Positions 8,171 to 19,437 of a DNA stretch of 64,000 bases are shown here, in pieces. The notes beneath the pieces are model-generated. The model was not told where the DNA came from, ran no database searches, and saw only the letters and a program-made list of their open reading frames with translations. The position numbers and the translations under genes were made by a program. Within the stretch, counting starts at the first letter, position 1, and each line of letters begins with the position of its first letter. The stretch comes from Priestia iocasae (GTDB lineage Bacteria; Bacillota; Bacilli; Bacillales; Bacillaceae_H): NCBI RefSeq assembly GCF_016909075.1, contig NZ_JAFBFC010000007.1:124001-188000 (forward strand). The letters run 5' to 3'.

Positions 8171-8536
8171 ATGCAACAAGAGCCACGTAATTCAACAGAT
8201 CAGGCGTTACATGATTATAAGGCAGGAATCGGCAATTTTACTGAGAAGTTACCTGAAGTTGCAAAAACATTTAATGCATTTACAGAAGCATGCTTTGAAG
8301 AAGGTCAACTATCTAAAAGGGAAAAGCAGTTAATTGCGCTTGGCATTAGCTTAGTTGCGCAAGATGAATACTGTATGATTTATCACACAAAAGGTTGTTT
8401 AGACCAAGGGGCAAGTGAACAAGAGATTCTAGAAGCTTGCGGTGTGGCTGCTGCGTTTGGTGGAGGAGCTGCGATGAGTCAAGCTGTTACACTTGTACAA
8501 GAATGTATCCAAGAGCTTGATCACCCAACGCATTAA
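8171..8536 (+). CDS. yurZ: Carboxymuconolactone decarboxylase-family protein YurZ
   Basis: A 121-residue helical protein of the CMD/AhpD family. The core [21 protein letters not shown] is followed by [11 protein letters not shown], where two cysteines and a histidine replace the simple CXXC of AhpD, then [14 protein letters not shown]. Family members are peroxidase-like or decarboxylases; the YurZ activity is unknown to me. The start at 8171 has GGGAG with good spacing; the in-frame ATG at 8159 directly abuts that site and would add four residues. Its place between metQ and sufC matches B. subtilis yurZ. Confidence 0.85.
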   Translation: MQQEPRNSTDQALHDYKAGIGNFTEKLPEVAKTFNAFTEACFEEGQLSKREKQLIALGISLVAQDEYCMIYHTKGCLDQGASEQEILEACGVAAAFGGGAAMSQAVTLVQECIQELDHPTH

Positions 8537-8561
8537 TCAGTACGTATAATCCATAAGAATG

Positions 8562-8609
8562 CCCTGTTACTTCAATCCATTAAATCAATGGATAAAGTAC
8601 AGGGTATTT
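8562..8609 (+). terminator. yurZ downstream hairpin (probable terminator)
   Basis: CCCTGTTACTT (8562-8572) pairs with AAGTACAGGG (8595-8604), and an inner ATCCATT pairs with AATGGAT. TATTTTAATG follows. The nested architecture is similar to the CCCTTGC repeats elsewhere in the window. Confidence 0.65.
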
Positions 8610-9022
8610 TAATGAGGAATGGCTACACAATGGGATGTTCAACCTTCAGTTTATATATCACAGACGTAGAGTATGCTTTAGTTACTTAAATAAGTGATTT
8701 TTAGATTGGTTTCCCTAAACCGCTTTTATTGTATGTAAATGGAGCTGATTTGCATCTTGATTTCAATATCAGTAAAATTATGTTAATTGCTAAAAAGAAG
8801 ATGAAGCTAGCTTTCTTTTTTAGTGCATACATATGTGCTACTTTTATCGATTTTAGATTCACTTGATAGCGTATGACATATACTCGTACTTTACTGTTCC
8901 AAAAGGTTGCTATCATCTTTCATTTAGTATAAGATTGTAATGAGAATAAAATGAGAATTATTAAAATCATGTAGGTATATCCAACTTATTGAGTATATAC
9001 GTATATAACTGGAGGTTTTAAC
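8610..9022. other. Intergenic region upstream of sufC
   Basis: About 410 bases, AT-rich, with no supportable gene. A 71-codon minus-strand frame at 8701-8916 has no ribosome binding site or recognisable domain. At 8941-8966 the heptamer TGAGAAT occurs twice, and 8952-8966 matches a Fur-type 7-1-7 box at 11 of 14 positions. The sufC ribosome binding site GGAGG is at 9011-9015. No confident promoter was found. Confidence 0.5.
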
Positions 9023-9808
9023 ATGGCAGGTTCAACTTTAACAATTAAAGATCTTCATGTTGCGATTGAAGGTAAAGAAATCCTTAAAGGTGTAAATTTA
9101 GAAGTTAAGGGCGGCGAAATCCATGCAATCATGGGGCCAAACGGTACTGGTAAATCAACACTTTCTTCAGCAATCATGGGACACCCTAAGTATGAAGTAA
9201 CAAAAGGAAGCATCACATTTGACGGGGAAGATGTATTAGAAATGGAAGTAGACGAGCGCGCTCGTGTAGGTCTTTTCTTAGCAATGCAATACCCAAGTGA
9301 AATTAGTGGTGTAACGAATGCGGATTTTTTACGTTCAGCAATCAACGCACGTCGTGAAGAAGGCGAAGAAATTTCATTAATGAAATTCATTCGTCAATTA
9401 GATAAGAACATGGACTTCTTAGAGATGGACCAAGACATGGCACAGCGTTATTTAAATGAAGGTTTCTCAGGTGGAGAAAAGAAGCGTAATGAAATTCTTC
9501 AATTAATGATGTTAGAGCCTAAAATTGCAATTTTAGATGAAATTGACTCTGGTTTAGATATCGATGCGTTAAAAGTTGTATCTAAAGGCATTAACGAAAT
9601 GCGCGGAGAAGACTTTGGTTGCTTAATTATCACTCACTACCAACGTCTATTAAATTACATCACACCAGATTATGTACACGTAATGATGCAAGGTCGCGTT
9701 GTAAAATCAGGTGGACCTGAATTAGCGCAACGTCTTGAAGCAGAAGGTTATGACTGGATTAAGAAAGAATTAGGTATTGAAGACGAAACTGTAGGGCAAG
9801 AAGCGTAA
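9023..9808 (+). CDS. sufC: Fe-S cluster assembly ATPase SufC
   Basis: A 261-residue ABC-type ATPase that works in the cytoplasmic SufBCD scaffold and is not a transporter. Walker A GPNGTGKST is at 38-46, signature FSGGEKKR at 149-156 and Walker B ILDE at 171-174. The following DSGLDIDALK is typical of SufC. It is the first gene of sufCDSUB, with a strong GGAGG site, and sufD follows after 17 bases. Confidence 0.97.
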   Translation: MAGSTLTIKDLHVAIEGKEILKGVNLEVKGGEIHAIMGPNGTGKSTLSSAIMGHPKYEVTKGSITFDGEDVLEMEVDERARVGLFLAMQYPSEISGVTNADFLRSAINARREEGEEISLMKFIRQLDKNMDFLEMDQDMAQRYLNEGFSGGEKKRNEILQLMMLEPKIAILDEIDSGLDIDALKVVSKGINEMRGEDFGCLIITHYQRLLNYITPDYVHVMMQGRVVKSGGPELAQRLEAEGYDWIKKELGIEDETVGQEA

Positions 9809-9825
9809 GCGTTAGGAGGATTTGT

Positions 9826-12789
<2,964 letters not shown>

Positions 12790-12834
12790 AGGCCTTTGTT
12801 CATTCCCAATCCTATTACGTAGGGGGTATTAAGA

Positions 12835-14232
12835 ATGGCTAAAAAAATGCCAGAAATCGGCGATTACAAATATGGTTTCTCCGATAAAGACGTATCCATT
12901 TTCCGTTCAAAACGCGGTTTAACAAAAGAGATTGTAGAAGAAATTTCACGCATGAAGGAAGAGCCTCAGTGGATGCTTGACTTCCGTTTGAAATCACTAG
13001 AACATTTCTACAAGATGCCAATGCCACAATGGGGTGGCGATTTAGCTAGTCTAAACTTTGATGAGATTACGTACTACGTAAAACCATCAGAGAAGTCTGA
13101 GCGTTCATGGGATGAGGTACCAGAAGAAATCAAGCAAACGTTTGATAAGCTGGGTATCCCAGAAGCGGAGCAAAAATATCTTGCGGGTGTATCTGCTCAG
13201 TACGAGTCTGAAGTTGTGTATCACAACATGAAAGAAGATCTTGAAGCACAAGGAATTGTCTTTAAAGATACAGATACAGCATTAAAAGAAAACGAAGATA
13301 TTTTCCGTGAGCACTGGGCGAAAGTAATTCCACCAACAGACAACAAGTTCTCAGCATTAAACTCGGCTGTATGGTCTGGTGGATCATTCATCTATGTACC
13401 AAAAGGTATAAAAGTAGATACACCATTACAAGCATACTTCCGTATTAACTCTGAAAATATGGGGCAATTTGAGCGTACACTGATTATCGTAGATGAAGGT
13501 GCACACGTTCATTACGTAGAAGGATGTACAGCACCAGTTTATACAACGAACTCGTTACACAGTGCGGTTGTAGAAATCATCATTAAAAAAGATGCATACT
13601 GCCGTTACACAACGATTCAAAACTGGGCAAACAACGTCTATAACCTTGTAACAAAGCGTGCGGTCTGTGAAGCGAATGCAACGATGGAATGGATTGATGG
13701 AAACATCGGTTCAAAACTAACGATGAAATACCCAGCCGTTATCTTAAAAGGTGAAGGCGCTCGTGGTATGACTCTTTCTATTGCTCTTGCAGGTAAAGGT
13801 CAGCACCAAGATGCAGGTGCAAAAATGATTCATTTAGCACCAAACACATCTTCAACAATTGTGTCGAAATCAATCTCTAAGCAAGGTGGTAAAGTAACAT
13901 ACCGTGGTATCGTTCACTTTGGCCGCAAAGCAGACGGAGCTCGCTCAAACATTGAGTGTGACACATTAATTATGGATAACAAATCAACATCTGATACAAT
14001 TCCTTACAATGAAATCTTAAATGATAACATTTCACTTGAGCATGAAGCGAAAGTATCGAAAGTATCAGAAGAGCAGTTATTCTATTTAATGAGCCGTGGA
14101 ATTTCAGAAGAAGAAGCAACTGAAATGATCGTTATGGGCTTCATCGAGCCATTCACGAAAGAACTTCCAATGGAATATGCGGTTGAAATGAACCGTTTAA
14201 TCAAGTTCGAGATGGAAGGTTCAATCGGATAA
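12835..14232 (+). CDS. sufB: Fe-S cluster assembly scaffold SufB
   Basis: A 465-residue scaffold core protein of SufBCD. Conserved blocks include [19 protein letters not shown] with a conserved cysteine, [10 protein letters not shown] and [11 protein letters not shown], then LFYLMSRGI near the C-terminus. It has its own AGGGGGT site 46 bases after sufU. It completes the operon, which ends in the terminator at 14237-14284. Confidence 0.97.
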   Translation: MAKKMPEIGDYKYGFSDKDVSIFRSKRGLTKEIVEEISRMKEEPQWMLDFRLKSLEHFYKMPMPQWGGDLASLNFDEITYYVKPSEKSERSWDEVPEEIKQTFDKLGIPEAEQKYLAGVSAQYESEVVYHNMKEDLEAQGIVFKDTDTALKENEDIFREHWAKVIPPTDNKFSALNSAVWSGGSFIYVPKGIKVDTPLQAYFRINSENMGQFERTLIIVDEGAHVHYVEGCTAPVYTTNSLHSAVVEIIIKKDAYCRYTTIQNWANNVYNLVTKRAVCEANATMEWIDGNIGSKLTMKYPAVILKGEGARGMTLSIALAGKGQHQDAGAKMIHLAPNTSSTIVSKSISKQGGKVTYRGIVHFGRKADGARSNIECDTLIMDNKSTSDTIPYNEILNDNISLEHEAKVSKVSEEQLFYLMSRGISEEEATEMIVMGFIEPFTKELPMEYAVEMNRLIKFEMEGSIG

Positions 14233-14236
14233 ATAA

Positions 14237-14284
14237 AAAAGAAGGTAGGAGATGCTTTATTTCTCCCTATACCTTCTTTTTTTT
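14237..14284 (+). terminator. suf operon terminator
   Basis: Arms AAAAGAAGGTA (14237-14247) and TACCTTCTTTT (14270-14280), with an extra GGGAG/CTCCC-type inner pairing, followed by TTTT. Confidence 0.9.
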
Positions 14285-14442
14285 ATGTTCAATTTTCAAA
14301 CTAATTAAAAATGTATGTAACAATTACCAAAAACAGAAGAAAGTGATTATAATAAGGATATGTGTTTTGTTTAAAAGATTCGTAAAATGGATGAGCGATT
14401 TTACAGATTGTATACCTATTAAGTTTTATTGAGGTGATCAAG

Positions 14443-15297
14443 TTGATATATATAGGTGTGACAGGATGGGGAGATCATGATGTATTGTATGAGCAAGGTG
14501 TGCCGGCAAGGGACAAACTAGCGATATACGCAGGTCATTTTCCTATTGTGGAAGTAGATGCTTCATTTTACGCCATTCAACCTACATCAAACGCAGAAAA
14601 GTGGATAGGACAAACCCCTGATTCCTTTCAGTTTATCGTGAAGGCTTATCAAGGGATGACTGGACATCAACGTGAACAAAGCTTTTATAAAAGCAAAGAT
14701 GACATGTTTGAAGCCTTTATTGAATCAATCCAACCATACGTGCGCGCAAAAAAACTTGGGATGATTTTATTTCAAACGCCACCTTGGTTTGATTGTACAA
14801 AAGAAAACGTTCACTATTTGCGATATAGTAGAGAAAAGTTGCGTGATTTTCCGGTCGCATTAGAGTTTCGCAATCAGACATGGTTTTCACCAACATTTTA
14901 TGACCGTACATTAACTTTTATGGAACAAGAAAACTGGATTCATGGTATTTGTGATGAGCCTCAAGCAGGAGAAGGCTCTGTTCCTATTGTGCTTCATCCA
15001 ACAGATAAAGAGAAAACATTGATTCGATTTCACGGACGTAATGTTCATGGGTGGAATAAGCCAGCTGAAGGAAATTGGCGTGAAGTTCGATTTTTATATC
15101 GATATAACGAGAAAGAACTGATGGAATGGAAGGAACGATTAACAGCTTTACAAAAGCAGACAAAAGATATTTATCTTTTGTTTAACAACAATTCAGGCGG
15201 AGATGCCGTGGATAATGCAAAGCAAATGATTCAGCTATTAGGTTTAGAGTATGAAGGGTTAGCTCCAAAGCAGCTCGATTTTTTTGAAGGCTTATAA
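14443..15297 (+). CDS. yunF: YunF, DUF72-family protein
   Basis: A 284-residue protein of the DUF72 (YecE-like) family, a TIM-barrel fold of unknown reaction. Typical segments are IGVTGWGDHD at the N-terminus, FPIVEVDASFYA, FIVKAYQGMTGH, LGMILFQTPPWF and LEFRNQTW. The TTG at 14443 is chosen because GAGGTGATC lies just upstream and the protein then starts at IYIGVTGW; GTG 14434 is part of that site. Position upstream of yunE matches B. subtilis, in reversed numbering. Confidence 0.88.
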   Translation: MIYIGVTGWGDHDVLYEQGVPARDKLAIYAGHFPIVEVDASFYAIQPTSNAEKWIGQTPDSFQFIVKAYQGMTGHQREQSFYKSKDDMFEAFIESIQPYVRAKKLGMILFQTPPWFDCTKENVHYLRYSREKLRDFPVALEFRNQTWFSPTFYDRTLTFMEQENWIHGICDEPQAGEGSVPIVLHPTDKEKTLIRFHGRNVHGWNKPAEGNWREVRFLYRYNEKELMEWKERLTALQKQTKDIYLLFNNNSGGDAVDNAKQMIQLLGLEYEGLAPKQLDFFEGL

Positions 15298-15390
15298 GTA
15301 AAATAATTGGTTACAAAGAGAATAATACTTAGTTTGTTTACCTTACTAGATAAGCGGAACGAACGTATTGTGAAAAGGTGGGGAAACAAC

Positions 15391-15558
15391 ATGACAGCTC
15401 CTTTAATGGGGATTTTAGCCTTGTTTTTTATTGGCTTTTTGCTGCTTCTTTTAGGCTTTAAACGAAAAAAAATGGTGATGCTCATTTTATCACTTCTTTT
15501 ATTTACAGGAGGATTTGCTTTGTTATTTTTAGCTGTTCGCATGTTAACGAGAGCATAA
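15391..15558 (+). CDS. Small two-helix membrane protein, unrecognised
   Basis: A 55-residue protein with two hydrophobic helices (about residues 4-22 and 28-50) separated by a basic loop, KRKKM. The ATG at 15391 is supported by AAAGGTGGGG upstream; an in-frame TTG at 15307 has no comparable site. It sits between yunF and yunE and may share their transcript. I do not recognise a family. Confidence 0.65.
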   Translation: MTAPLMGILALFFIGFLLLLLGFKRKKMVMLILSLLLFTGGFALLFLAVRMLTRA

Positions 15559-15602
15559 GCCATTTCGTCATGCGCGGCTAAAGTTCGAAAAGGGGTGAGA
15601 AA

Positions 15603-16424
15603 ATGGAATGGTTTGTTTTGATACTTATTGGTCTAATTGGAGGTACAATTGGTAGCTTAGTAGGGCTTGGTGGAGGAATTATCGTCGTTCCAGCGTTACT
15701 ATTTTTTGGGTCATACACTGTGTTAATAAGTGAAGTGTCTCCTCAAGTTGCTGTCGGAACCTCTTTGCTTGTTATTATTTTTACAGGTCTTTCATCTACT
15801 TTAATGTATATGAAGCATAAAAAAGTAGATTACAGAAGCGGATTGCTCTTTTTTATTGGAAGTGGGCCTGGAGGTATAATAGGAGCCTACGTGAATAGTT
15901 ATTTAAAAGTAGACTCATTTTCAATTTACTTCGGTCTTTTCGTCATTTTTACATCAATTATCCTTATGTTTCGTGATAAGTTGAAGCCGAGGAAAAAGCG
16001 TAATCATTTTCCTTTTCAACGTGAATATAAAGATAAAGAAGGCGTGACGCATATTTATGGCTTCCACCCTATTACTGCCATTGTCATTTCATTTATTGTC
16101 GGATTTTCTTCTGGTCTATTCGGCATTGGTGGTGGCTCCCTAATGGTACCAGCGATGATTTTACTCTTTGCTTTCCCAGCTCATGTCGCGGTTGCGACGT
16201 CAATGTTCATGATTTTTCTTTCTTCCATCTTAAGCTCTATTGCCCATATGACGATGGGGAACATTGATTGGAGTTTTGCTCTCTTTTTAATACCTGGAGC
16301 GTGGGTTGGAGGTCAAGCAGGAGCATGGTTAAACACGAGATTGAAAAGTAAAACGGTTATCCACTTATTCCGTATCATTTTAATAGTAGTTGGCTTCCGT
16401 TTGATTTACGAAGGGATTACTTAA
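15603..16424 (+). CDS. yunE: TauE/SafE-family membrane permease YunE
   Basis: A 273-residue integral membrane protein of the TauE/SafE (DUF81) family. It has two repeats, each with a GLGGG- or GIGGG-type turn: SLVGLGGGIIVVPALL near residues 18-33 and GLFGIGGGSLMVPAM near 178-192. The family is predicted to export sulfite, sulfonates or related organosulfur anions; the YunE substrate is unknown. Ribosome binding site AAAGGGGTGAG. Place and length match B. subtilis YunE. Confidence 0.88.
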   Translation: MEWFVLILIGLIGGTIGSLVGLGGGIIVVPALLFFGSYTVLISEVSPQVAVGTSLLVIIFTGLSSTLMYMKHKKVDYRSGLLFFIGSGPGGIIGAYVNSYLKVDSFSIYFGLFVIFTSIILMFRDKLKPRKKRNHFPFQREYKDKEGVTHIYGFHPITAIVISFIVGFSSGLFGIGGGSLMVPAMILLFAFPAHVAVATSMFMIFLSSILSSIAHMTMGNIDWSFALFLIPGAWVGGQAGAWLNTRLKSKTVIHLFRIILIVVGFRLIYEGIT

Positions 16425-16492
16425 TAAATTGAGATGTACAATCACTCTTTTTATTCTCTGTCATAAGTTGATAGGGAAAGGAGTGGGACCAC

Positions 16493-16795
16493 GTGGTTAC
16501 AGTAACACCGATAATAATTGAAGGACAGCCTTTTACAGCTGTAACTGTATTATTACCAAAAACAACACTACTTACGGTTTCGTCTGACAAAGGGTACATC
16601 ATGTGTGGAGCACTAGATGTTGGGCTGTTAAATGAAAAGTTAAGAGATCGTAAAATTGTTGCAGGTAGAGCGGTTGGTGTAAGAACAATTGAACAGTTAC
16701 TGGATGCTCCCTTAGAATCTGTAACAGTTGAAGCAGAGGATTTAGGGATTTTTGCAGGTATGCGAGGAAGAGATGCGCTTTTAAAGATGACTTAA
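16493..16795 (+). CDS. yunC: YunC, DUF1805-family protein
   Basis: A 100-residue soluble protein of DUF1805. The body GYIMCGALDVGLLNEKLRDRKIVAGRAVGVRT has the family's characteristic Cys and basic tract. Function is unknown to me. The GTG start is set by AAAGGAGTGG upstream. It follows yunE by 68 bases, as in the B. subtilis yun cluster, but yunD is absent here. Confidence 0.87.
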   Translation: MVTVTPIIIEGQPFTAVTVLLPKTTLLTVSSDKGYIMCGALDVGLLNEKLRDRKIVAGRAVGVRTIEQLLDAPLESVTVEAEDLGIFAGMRGRDALLKMT

Positions 16796-16918
16796 GGTGT
16801 CTTTACGATTTGTATGTATCAAATGATTTCATATATTGAGTGACTATTTGTTAGGTAATGCTTGCTAAAGTCAGGTATTCAACCAATGCCTTCAATTTTA
16901 AATGAAAAATAGGCGTTA

Positions 16919-16975
16919 ACTTTTTAAAATAAGAAAGGTGGAAGTGATTGTTACCTTTCTTATTTTAAAAAGTGA
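16919..16975 (+). terminator. Perfect 21-bp hairpin after yunC
   Basis: Arms 16919-16939 and 16953-16973 are exactly complementary over 21 bases with a 13-base loop. No long T-run follows on the plus strand. It separates yunC from the HD-GYP gene and may terminate transcription. Confidence 0.7.
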
Positions 16976-17083
16976 TGTTAGACAAGTTTTACAAAGAGTC
17001 TTTAGATACTACTATCCTCACGTATTTAACGGTTGACGTGGCGTCTTCAGCCGGACAATGATAAATTTACAAAAGGAGTTACC

Positions 17084-18175
17084 ATGAAATTAGTTGCTGT
17101 TGAATTTTTAAAGCCAGGAGTCTTTTTAGGTAAACCTATTTATAATGAACAGGGAAATGTACTTGTGAATCAAGGAATTATGTTGACCACTACTATCATT
17201 AAACGTTTGAAGCTCTTAGGGATTTCTTTTGTATATATTCAAGATGAGCGAATGAAGGACATCACGTTTCATGCGTCGGTTATATCAGAAGTGCGCAATC
17301 GAGCGATAAATACGGTTCAAGACTCATTTTTAAAATTGAAAAATCAACCTAGTGGACGTAAACAAATTTCTCTTTTTGAACAATCAGTAAAAGAGATTAC
17401 TCGTATTAGCGATGAATTTGTGAAAGACCTTACAAGTGATGACGATGTTCTTTCGTTATTAACAGATGTATACGTGTATGATAATTATGTGTTTTCTCAT
17501 TCTGTTAATGTTACGTTATACGCACTTGCGCTTGGAATAGAATTACGATTGTCTCAAAAAGAATTAGAGAAGCTAGGCGTCGGTGGTATGCTTCATGATG
17601 TTGGGAAAATGTTTATTCCAAACGAAATTCTAAATAAGCCAGGAAAGCTAACGAATGAAGAGTTTGCGATGGTTAAAAAACATACAACATATGGTTTTGA
17701 CCTATTAAAAGCGATGCCTACTGTATCCATCATTTCTGCTTATTGTGCACAACAGCACCATGAACGCTTAGATGGGACAGGATATCCATATGGATTAAAA
17801 GGAGAACAAATTCATTATTTCAGCAAGATACTAGCGATTGCTGACGTGTATGATGCGGTTACCTCCCATCGTGTGTATCGAAAAGCTTTATTGCCACATG
17901 AAGCGCTTGAAATTTTATATGCAGGAGCAGGTACACACTTTGATCGTGATATGGTTGAGGCATTTCGTAAAGCCATTATTATTTATCCTATCGGCTTAGG
18001 AGTGACGTTAAACGATGGGCGCAAAGGGGTTGTAGTTGGGCAAAATAAAGGAATAAGTGACCGCCCAATTGTCAGGATTTTAGAAGAGAATGAAAATGAG
18101 TTACATGAACCCTATGATTTAGACTTAAAAGAGCACATGGATATTCTTGTTACAGCGTCGGAGACAACAATTTAA
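17084..18175 (+). CDS. HD-GYP domain protein (probable cyclic-di-GMP phosphodiesterase)
   Basis: A 363-residue protein. Residues 1-60 form a short N-terminal domain seen in many HD-GYP proteins (FLKPGVFLGKPIYNEQG). The HD-GYP domain covers about 115-320 with HSVNVT, the metal-binding LHDVGK and the hallmark QHHERLDGTGYP. It should hydrolyse c-di-GMP to pGpG or GMP; residues for binuclear iron look intact. There is no receiver or membrane domain. The start at 17084 follows AAAAGGAG; an in-frame ATG at 17033 lacks a site. B. subtilis has no HD-GYP gene at this place, so this is an insertion relative to it. Confidence 0.88.
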   Translation: MKLVAVEFLKPGVFLGKPIYNEQGNVLVNQGIMLTTTIIKRLKLLGISFVYIQDERMKDITFHASVISEVRNRAINTVQDSFLKLKNQPSGRKQISLFEQSVKEITRISDEFVKDLTSDDDVLSLLTDVYVYDNYVFSHSVNVTLYALALGIELRLSQKELEKLGVGGMLHDVGKMFIPNEILNKPGKLTNEEFAMVKKHTTYGFDLLKAMPTVSIISAYCAQQHHERLDGTGYPYGLKGEQIHYFSKILAIADVYDAVTSHRVYRKALLPHEALEILYAGAGTHFDRDMVEAFRKAIIIYPIGLGVTLNDGRKGVVVGQNKGISDRPIVRILEENENELHEPYDLDLKEHMDILVTASETTI

Positions 18176-18216
18176 GAAAAAAGTAAACAAAAAAGCGTTA
18201 ACCCTCTATTTACATG

Positions 18217-18224
18217 CATACATA
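18217..18224 (+). promoter_or_regulatory. Possible sigma-E -10 element for yunB
   Basis: CATACATA resembles the sigma-E -10 consensus and lies 24 bases before the yunB start. B. subtilis yunB is sigma-E dependent (from memory). The -35 part is weak. Confidence 0.35.
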
Positions 18225-18247
18225 TAGCTTGTAAGGAGGGATTTTTT

Positions 18248-19012
18248 GTGCCTAAACGTCGTCGCAGACTATTCAGAAAAGGTCCTTTGCCATTCCGGTA
18301 TGTCTTTTTATTAACCTTTGTTTTTTTTATCTTTTCAACTGCATCCGGACTTTGGTTTATTAATAAAGGAATTGAACCCACTTTGATGAATTATGCTGAA
18401 GCTCAAACAAAGCGAATTGCTACGCTAGTTATTAACAAAGCTGTCAATAAACAAATTACAGAAGACTTAGATGTAAATGAACTAGTTAACATAGAGACAG
18501 ATGCAAATGGAAAAGTCACATCGATGAGTATTAACGCCCCAATGGTTAGTCGAGCTTTAGCTCAAACGACTAATCTTGTTCAAGCTAACTTAAGAGCTGT
18601 TGAGAAAGGTGAAGTTGATACACTAGACCTTCCCATGGATGTTGAAATTGAAACGGATGAAACGTTAAGAGAGAAAGGGATTATTTATCAAGTTCCACTA
18701 GGTCAAGCGACAAATAATGCTTTATTAGGGAACTTAGGACCTCTTGTTCCTGTTAAATTTCACGCAATTGGTTATGTGAATTCAGATGTAAAAGAATTGA
18801 TTGAAGAGTATGGGATTAATAATGTTGTTTATAAAGTTGTGATTCATGTAGAAGTAAACGTGCAAGTCATTATTCCTTTTTCAACAAGAATGACAACCGT
18901 TACGACAGATATTCCAATTGTTATGCAAGCTATTCAAGGTGAAGTGCCCGATTTTTATAATCGAGGAGCTAACTCAAGTCCATCGATTCAACTTCCAAAA
19001 AAGAGCAATTAA
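18248..19012 (+). CDS. yunB: Sporulation protein YunB
   Basis: A 254-residue bitopic membrane protein: a basic N-terminus (PKRRRRLFRK), one helix at about residues 17-37, then an extracytoplasmic domain. It resembles B. subtilis YunB, which is needed for efficient sporulation and made in the mother cell; its biochemical role is unknown. The GTG start follows AAGGAGGGA. Its neighbour lytH is also a sporulation gene, though here two transporter genes lie between them. Confidence 0.88.
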   Translation: MPKRRRRLFRKGPLPFRYVFLLTFVFFIFSTASGLWFINKGIEPTLMNYAEAQTKRIATLVINKAVNKQITEDLDVNELVNIETDANGKVTSMSINAPMVSRALAQTTNLVQANLRAVEKGEVDTLDLPMDVEIETDETLREKGIIYQVPLGQATNNALLGNLGPLVPVKFHAIGYVNSDVKELIEEYGINNVVYKVVIHVEVNVQVIIPFSTRMTTVTTDIPIVMQAIQGEVPDFYNRGANSSPSIQLPKKSN

Positions 19013-19019
19013 ATAATGG

Positions 19020-19048
19020 TTGATAAAACGAACAATCATAGATATAAT
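19020..19048 (+). promoter_or_regulatory. Sigma-A promoter upstream of the lysine riboswitch
   Basis: TTGATA at 19020-19025, a 17-base spacer and perfect TATAAT at 19043-19048. Transcription would start about 30 bases before the aptamer. Confidence 0.8.
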
Positions 19049-19082
19049 GAACTATATTCATTTTAATTTAATACCATCACCT

Positions 19083-19346
19083 TATCGGATCGATGAGGTA
19101 GAGGCTGCGAAAAACATGAGTATGCTATGTGAGGATGACAACGTTGACCATAGTAGAAAGGGTTTTTTGCCGAAGTGAACATCAATTGTCGGATTGATAT
19201 TCGCTGGGGTTACCTTGAATAAGGGTAACACTGTCATTATGAAAGAAATGCTTGTTTTCATAATGGAGGGCTACTGATCGTGATGGAGGATAACATAACA
19301 TTACAAAAGAGTAATGATAGTTATTTTCTATCATTACTCTTTTTTG
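19083..19346 (+). promoter_or_regulatory. Lysine (L-box) riboswitch with terminator
   Basis: The conserved L-box core is present in order: GATGAGGTAGAGGCTGCGA, a CATAGTAGAAAGGG segment, TTGCCGAAGTGAA, GCTGGGGTTACCTT paired with AAGGGTAACACTG, and GGAGGGCTACTGATCG. The platform is a terminator with arms at 19305-19320 and 19328-19343 (16 bp) followed by T. Lysine binding should cause termination before the downstream transporter gene. Confidence 0.95.
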
Positions 19347-19437
19347 CGTTTTTTTATACTAATTTTTCATGTTATCTCGTACGCTTAAAGTAACCCTTTT
19401 ATGAAAGACAAGTTTAGAACTAAAGGAGGTTAATGAA

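Noticed and set aside
8701-8916. 71-codon minus-strand frame upstream of sufC
   Set aside because: No ribosome binding site, low-complexity hydrophobic product and no family resemblance; likely random AT-rich frame.
16441-16492. yunD between yunE and yunC
   Set aside because: Only about 70 bases separate the two genes, so yunD is absent, not degraded.
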